From assembly GCF_022398315.1 (NCBI RefSeq), contig NZ_JAKEVF010000008.1:1-49264 (forward strand): a stretch of DNA of 49,264 nucleotides, read 5' to 3'. The stretch's first letter is position 1; every line of letters begins with the position of its first letter. Source of the DNA: Shewanella sp. Isolate11 (GTDB lineage Bacteria > Pseudomonadota > Gammaproteobacteria > Enterobacterales > Shewanellaceae). This document shows, piece after piece, positions 45,792 through 49,264 of this stretch. Made by a program: the position numbers and the translations under genes. The notes below the pieces were generated by a model that worked only from the letters and a program-made list of their open reading frames with translations, had not been told where the DNA came from and ran no database searches.

Positions 45792-46151
45792 GATGGGTTG
45801 TTAGTGTTTTTTTGATTCGATTTTAGTGGGGGAGTAACCGCCATTGCTTAAGTTGCAATTGGGTGGATTTCCACCCATTCGGCGATGTTTAAGGTTAAGT
45901 AACCTGAGCTCTGGATAAGTAGAGCCGCTGAATACGCATCTTTGTGTGCCTCTCTGTCTAACCATAGCTCGCTATGGTGTACGACAGAGCGCCTTGATAT
46001 GCCCAAAAATCTGCACATTCAGTCAGAAAATAGACTTTCCTTTTCGAACTAATCATTTATAGCATTGAATTAGCTTGTTAAATTAATATTTTACGACACT
46101 CGTTATCCCGAGTTCAGGTTAAGTATTCAAGCGGTTAAATTGGTGAGTGAT
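45792..46151. other. Non-coding gap upstream of dctP with hairpins
   Basis: No gene seen. Features: TGGGTGGA (45860-45867) against TCCACCCA (45870-45877); GCTCT (45908-45912) against AGAGC (45921-45925); and a nested palindrome at 45952-45989, listed separately. No further promoter could be fixed. Confidence 0.5.
45952..45989. repeat. Nested palindrome, REP-like
   Basis: CTCTGTC (45952-45958) pairs with GACAGAG (45983-45989), and inside it CCATAGC (45962-45968) with GCTATGG (45971-45977) around TC. Two stacked stems separated by a short internal loop is the form of a dispersed extragenic palindrome. Confidence 0.55.
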
Positions 46152-46379
46152 TCACTTGTTTGGTTCTATCCGTTTGAGTATTGAGTCTGATGGCAGTAAC
46201 TCTAGGTGTCCTTGAGCATCAAAATACCATCCGGTAATAAATCCTTTTTGGCGCATTGCCACCAGATTTTGCATCACCTCTTTGGCTTCAACTAAAGCTT
46301 GTTGGTCATTACATTCATGGGTGAGTTTTAAATAAGCGGCGATACTCGTGAGTGACGCTGATTGGGATACATTGGCCAT
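46152..46379 (-). CDS. Small hypothetical protein
   Basis: 75 residues from ATG 46379 (GGTGG upstream), or 85 from a TTG at 46409, which would add the hydrophobic MVSVVLLVVV. MANVSQSASLTSIAAYLKLTHECNDQQALVEAKEVMQNLVAMRQKG is mostly helical; the end WYFDAQGHLELLPSDSILKRIEPNK looks like two strands and a tail. No domain recognised. With the longer start the product could be exported, but it lacks the basic N-terminus of a signal peptide. Coding is likely but not certain. Confidence 0.5.
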   Translation of the reverse strand: MANVSQSASLTSIAAYLKLTHECNDQQALVEAKEVMQNLVAMRQKGFITGWYFDAQGHLELLPSDSILKRIEPNK

Positions 46380-46571
46380 AACTACCACCAATAAAACAAC
46401 TGATACCAATGGATATCATTGATATAGGGTTAAGGGATAATTGAAGAATAGTAGAGAAGATGGGAACTGCAATGGTTTGAGACACGGGAAATCGTAACCT
46501 GATAGGCTGATTAATTCTAAACAGAGTAGGGTTATAATTGAGAGTTTGTTTGCAGTTGGTAATGAAAGAGA
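46380..46571. other. Short gap between the small gene and the tRNA-Val cluster
   Basis: 192 bases (162 if the small gene starts at 46409). The tRNA operon reads leftward into this gap, so its transcript must end here, yet I see no stem with a T-run on the minus strand; termination may be Rho-dependent or by processing. Confidence 0.4.
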
Positions 46572-46647
46572 TGGTGGTCGCTACTGGGCTCGAACCAGTG
46601 ACCCCCTCCTTGTAAGGGAGGTGCTCTCCCAGCTGAGCTAAGCGACC
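46572..46647 (-). tRNA. tRNA-Val (UAC), copy 5 in transcript order
   Basis: 76 bases including the encoded CCA. GGTCGCT acceptor pairs with AGCGACC; the anticodon loop is CTTACAA, giving UAC; T-loop TTCGAGC. Identical to the next three copies. Last in the direction of transcription. Confidence 0.97.
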
Positions 46648-46688
46648 TGGGATATAACTAATTTTGCAGTTCTCTTATTGAAAGAGAA

Positions 46689-46764
46689 TGGTGGTCGCTA
46701 CTGGGCTCGAACCAGTGACCCCCTCCTTGTAAGGGAGGTGCTCTCCCAGCTGAGCTAAGCGACC
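46689..46764 (-). tRNA. tRNA-Val (UAC), copy 4
   Basis: Same 76-base sequence with CCA. The 41-base spacer to the copy on its left is nearly the same as the 42-base spacer on its right (TGGGATATAACTAA start, TTGAAAGAGAA end), which points to recent unit duplication. Confidence 0.97.
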
Positions 46765-46806
46765 TGGGATATAACTAAATTTTGCAATTCTCTTGTTGAA
46801 AGAGAA

Positions 46807-46882
46807 TGGTGGTCGCTACTGGGCTCGAACCAGTGACCCCCTCCTTGTAAGGGAGGTGCTCTCCCAGCTGAGCTAAGCGACC
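46807..46882 (-). tRNA. tRNA-Val (UAC), copy 3
   Basis: Same 76-base gene with CCA, anticodon UAC; separated from copy 2 by a 49-base spacer of different sequence. Confidence 0.97.
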
Positions 46883-46931
46883 TGGGATATCTCACAACCT
46901 ATTTGAATAAACATCTCAATACTATGAGATA

Positions 46932-47007
46932 TGGTGGTCGCTACTGGGCTCGAACCAGTGACCCCCTCCTTGTAAGGGAGGTGCTCTCCCAGCTGAGCTA
47001 AGCGACC
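46932..47007 (-). tRNA. tRNA-Val (UAC), copy 2
   Basis: Same 76-base gene with CCA, anticodon UAC; 33 bases downstream of copy 1. Confidence 0.97.
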
Positions 47008-47040
47008 TGGGATATCCAAATTGTACAGCCATATAAAATA

Positions 47041-47116
47041 TGGTGGTCGATACTGGGCTCGAACCAGTGACCCCCTCCTTGTAAGGGAGGTGCTCTCCCA
47101 GCTGAGCTAATCGACC
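47041..47116 (-). tRNA. tRNA-Val (UAC), copy 1, acceptor-stem variant
   Basis: First in the transcript. The acceptor stem reads GGTCGAT with ATCGACC, whereas the other four have GGTCGCT with AGCGACC: a C-G pair changed to A-U with both partners altered. All else, including anticodon UAC and CCA, is unchanged, so it should be functional. Confidence 0.97.
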
Positions 47117-47133
47117 TCGCTGTGTGGAGCCGT

Positions 47134-47161
47134 ATTATAGGGGGGAACGATCTACTGTCAA
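47134..47161 (-). promoter_or_regulatory. Sigma-70 promoter of the tRNA-Val operon
   Basis: Consensus TTGACA (47156-47161) and TATAAT (47134-47139) on the minus strand with a 16-base spacer. The -10 is followed by a GC-rich ACGGCTCC discriminator, typical of stringently controlled tRNA and rRNA promoters. Transcription should begin near 47127, about 11 bases before tRNA copy 1. Confidence 0.92.
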
Positions 47162-47500
47162 CGGTTTTTTCGATAAAAGATGGAGTCTGATTTAAATTTG
47201 TTCGGATTGGCTTAATGTTAAGCAAACGCTGAATCACCTTTAAACAAAATGACCGCAGGCAGGATTAAACTGTTGATAAACGAGAATTGATTTCCTGTTA
47301 TTAAACCAGTAATTAATTATCTCAATCGCTTTTATATTGGTTTAAACCTTCAAATGTCGCTTCTAAACTCTGCAGTATGTGATGAGACTTTTGATAATCA
47401 GCGAGAGTGTTTTCTCTTCATCGTTTTGGCTGTTAGAATAGCCGCCACATTTATTGTTTCGTCTACTATATAGACTTTTGGAATAGGTTAGTGTCCCACT
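47162..47500. other. Divergent gap between the tRNA-Val promoter and gltX
   Basis: 339 bases without a gene. TAGAAT at 47434-47439 could be the gltX -10 box, but the matching -35 is poor. No riboswitch or terminator is evident. Confidence 0.4.
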
Positions 47501-48922
47501 ATGACAACTAATATCACAACGAAAACGCGTTTTGCTCCAAGCCCTACTGGATTTTTACACGTAGGGGGTGCTCGTACTGCACTTTATTCATGGCTATATG
47601 CCCGTGCCAACCAAGGTGAATTTGTTCTACGTATCGAAGATACCGATATCGAACGTTCAACGCCGGAAGCTTGTGCTGCTATTTTAGAAGGTATGGAGTG
47701 GCTTGGGCTTAATTGGGATGAAGGCCCATATTATCAAACTAAGCGATTTGATCGTTATAACGAGATCATTGCCCAGATGCTAGAGCAGGGCAGTGCTTAT
47801 AAGTGTTATTGTAGCCGCGAACGAATTGAGTCTATGCGTGAAGAGCAGGCGGCTAAAGGCGAACAACAGAAATATGATGGTTGTTGCCGTGATAAAGCGC
47901 CTCGTGACACAGATGAGCCGTTTGTGATCCGTTTTAAAAACCCAACCGAAGGCAGTGTTGTTTTTGATGATCATGTTCGTGGTCGTATCGAGATCAGCAA
48001 TGATCTGCTTGATGATCTTATTATCGCTCGAACTGATGGCACGCCGACTTATAACTTCTGTGTGGTTGTCGATGATTGGGATATGGGCATCACCTGCGTG
48101 GTTCGTGGTGAAGATCATATCAACAACACGCCACGTCAAATCAACATTCTAAAAGCGTTGGGTGCACCTATTCCTGAATACGCCCATGTAGCGATGATTT
48201 TAGGTGATGATGGTGCCAAGTTATCTAAGCGTCATGGCGCCGTTGGTGTTATGCAATATCGTGATGATGGCTATTTACCAGAAGCACTACTGAATTACTT
48301 AGTGCGTCTAGGTTGGTCGCATGGCGATCAGGAAGTGTTTTCTGTTGCTGAAATGGTTGAGCTATTCAAGCTTGATGACATTAATAAAGCGGCGTCAGCG
48401 TTTAACACTGAAAAACTGATTTGGTTGAACCAGCATTATATGAAAGAACTGGCTCCAGATTATGTTGCCAAGCACCTTGAATGGCACATGGCCGATCAAA
48501 AAATTGATACCAGCAATGGTCCCGCTTTAGCCGAGGTGGTTTCGGCATTGGCTGAACGCGCGAAAACACTTAAAGAACTTGCGGCTTCTAGTCGTTACTT
48601 CTACGAAGACTTTGCTGATTTCGATGAAACTGCGGCGAAGAAGCACCTTCGTGGTGTTGCAATGGAGCCATTACAATTAGTTCAGCAGAAGTTAGCTGCT
48701 TTGCCAGAGTGGTCTTTAGAAGGGATCCATCAAGCAATTGAAGATACTGCTGCAGAACTTGAAGTTGGTATGGGTAAAGTCGGTATGCCATTACGTGTTG
48801 CCGTGACGGGGGCTGGTATGTCTCCAGCTGTCGATCTGACCTTATTCCTTATCGGCAAGGCTCGTTGTGAACAAAGAATCTCCAAAGCGATTGAATTTGT
48901 AGCAAATAGAATAAATTCCTAA
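47501..48922 (+). CDS. gltX: Glutamyl-tRNA synthetase
   Basis: A class I aminoacyl-tRNA synthetase of 473 residues that charges tRNA-Glu. The HIGH motif lies in [17 protein letters not shown] (FLHV form, about 18-21); glutamate-binding [21 protein letters not shown]; Zn-type Cys in CYCSRERIE and GCCRDK; KMSKS motif as KLSKRHG at about 238. Full length, with the anticodon-binding helical C-terminus. A tRNA-Glu gene lies at 49180, and GltX is the known E. coli HipA target, so toxin and target occur in one window. Confidence 0.97.
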   Translation: MTTNITTKTRFAPSPTGFLHVGGARTALYSWLYARANQGEFVLRIEDTDIERSTPEACAAILEGMEWLGLNWDEGPYYQTKRFDRYNEIIAQMLEQGSAYKCYCSRERIESMREEQAAKGEQQKYDGCCRDKAPRDTDEPFVIRFKNPTEGSVVFDDHVRGRIEISNDLLDDLIIARTDGTPTYNFCVVVDDWDMGITCVVRGEDHINNTPRQINILKALGAPIPEYAHVAMILGDDGAKLSKRHGAVGVMQYRDDGYLPEALLNYLVRLGWSHGDQEVFSVAEMVELFKLDDINKAASAFNTEKLIWLNQHYMKELAPDYVAKHLEWHMADQKIDTSNGPALAEVVSALAERAKTLKELAASSRYFYEDFADFDETAAKKHLRGVAMEPLQLVQQKLAALPEWSLEGIHQAIEDTAAELEVGMGKVGMPLRVAVTGAGMSPAVDLTLFLIGKARCEQRISKAIEFVANRINS

Positions 48923-48930
48923 AAAACGAG

Positions 48931-48959
48931 TTGACACTTTTGGGTGTGCTGCATAGAAT
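48931..48959 (+). promoter_or_regulatory. Sigma-70 promoter of the tRNA-Ala/tRNA-Glu unit
   Basis: TTGACA (48931-48936), 17-base spacer, TAGAAT (48954-48959), then a GC-rich GCGCCTCGC discriminator. It begins only nine bases after the gltX stop. Confidence 0.9.
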
Positions 48960-49026
48960 GCGCCTCGCAGTTGAGAGACAGCTTGGCATTCCTTTGCAGT
49001 TCACTCATCAGTAAATAGTTAGAAGA

Positions 49027-49102
49027 GGGGCCTTAGCTCAGCTGGGAGAGCGCAACACTGGCAGTGTTGAGGTCAGCGGTTCGATCCCGCTAGGCTCCAC
49101 CA
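49027..49102 (+). tRNA. tRNA-Ala (GGC)
   Basis: 76 bases with CCA. Acceptor GGGGCCT pairs with AGGCTCC and includes the G3-U70 pair that identifies alanine tRNA; anticodon loop CTGGCAG gives GGC. Confidence 0.97.
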
Positions 49103-49179
49103 TCTAACTTATAGCGTTAATGTTTAGCCTACTGCATTAACGAGTATTCACTCGATACAGAGTATAACGTATCACCAGT

Positions 49180-49255
49180 GTCCCATTCGTCTAGAGGCCT
49201 AGGACACCGCCCTTTCACGGCGGTAACAGGGGTTCGAATCCCCTATGGGATACCA
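49180..49255 (+). tRNA. tRNA-Glu (UUC)
   Basis: 76 bases with CCA. GTCCCAT pairs with ATGGGAT (G1-U72 wobble); anticodon loop CTTTCAC gives UUC. Co-transcribed with tRNA-Ala and substrate of the gltX product upstream. Confidence 0.97.
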
Positions 49256-49264
49256 CTTTCTGAG

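Overview
The window looks like a chromosomal segment from a Shewanella-type marine gammaproteobacterium. The main reasons are the phhA-phhB-tyrR / fumarylacetoacetase-maiA block, a DUF2982 gene of the kind found in this group, a C4-dicarboxylate TRAP system with its DctB/DctD pair, and five tandem tRNA-Val genes next to gltX with tRNA-Ala and tRNA-Glu downstream. The genus is an inference from gene content and order, not from a database match.

Left part, 1-17.5 kb: the distal end of a surface-polysaccharide (O-antigen or capsule) locus, scarred by mobile DNA. It opens with the end of an IS3-family element lying inside a decayed ISAs1-family transposase gene. Six tightly coupled, AT-rich genes follow (803-6392): two glycosyltransferases, a PglC-like phosphoglycosyl transferase, a PglD-like N-acyltransferase, a 3-hydroxyacyl-CoA dehydrogenase and a PglE-like aminotransferase. 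A WbpM/PglF-type UDP-GlcNAc 4,6-dehydratase comes next. Together these can make and transfer a 2,4-diamino-2,4,6-trideoxyhexose (bacillosamine type). The acyl-CoA dehydrogenase suggests that its 4-amino group carries 3-hydroxybutyryl rather than acetyl. dTDP-rhamnose genes follow, but rmlA (plus strand) has lost one base and its 3' end runs into an integrase remnant. Intact rmlC-rmlB-rmlD lie on the minus strand 5 kb further on. Between them sit a hipB-hipA-DUF4262 toxin-antitoxin-like operon with three 28-bp-spaced operator-like repeats, and a LysR / glyoxalase-fold / old-yellow-enzyme unit.

Middle, 17.5-32 kb: sulfate activation (cysD, cysN, an SLC13-type transporter, cysC, cysQ) interleaved with nucleotide-sugar genes (ugd, a UDP-glucuronate 4-epimerase), then a ROK fructokinase, an ElyC-like protein, a DUF2982 protein, a bactofilin, an orphan napF, and galU-galE.

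Right, 32-49 kb: phenylalanine/tyrosine catabolism (phhA, phhB, tyrR, fumarylacetoacetate hydrolase, maiA) with TyrR-box matches before phhA and before the hydrolase gene. Next come a LysR regulator divergent from an MFS exporter, then dctD, dctB, dctM, dctQ and dctP on the minus strand with a sigma-54 promoter match before dctP. The window ends with the five tRNA-Val genes, gltX, tRNA-Ala and tRNA-Glu, with strong sigma-70 promoters before both tRNA groups.

The most unusual points are the 3-hydroxyacyl-CoA dehydrogenase inside the diaminosugar operon, the three-gene HipBA-DUF4262 unit with its repeats, the exact one-base lesion in rmlA, and a 22-bp perfect inverted repeat with an internal tandem repeat before cysD. 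All functional calls come from reading motifs and family resemblance; no searches were run.
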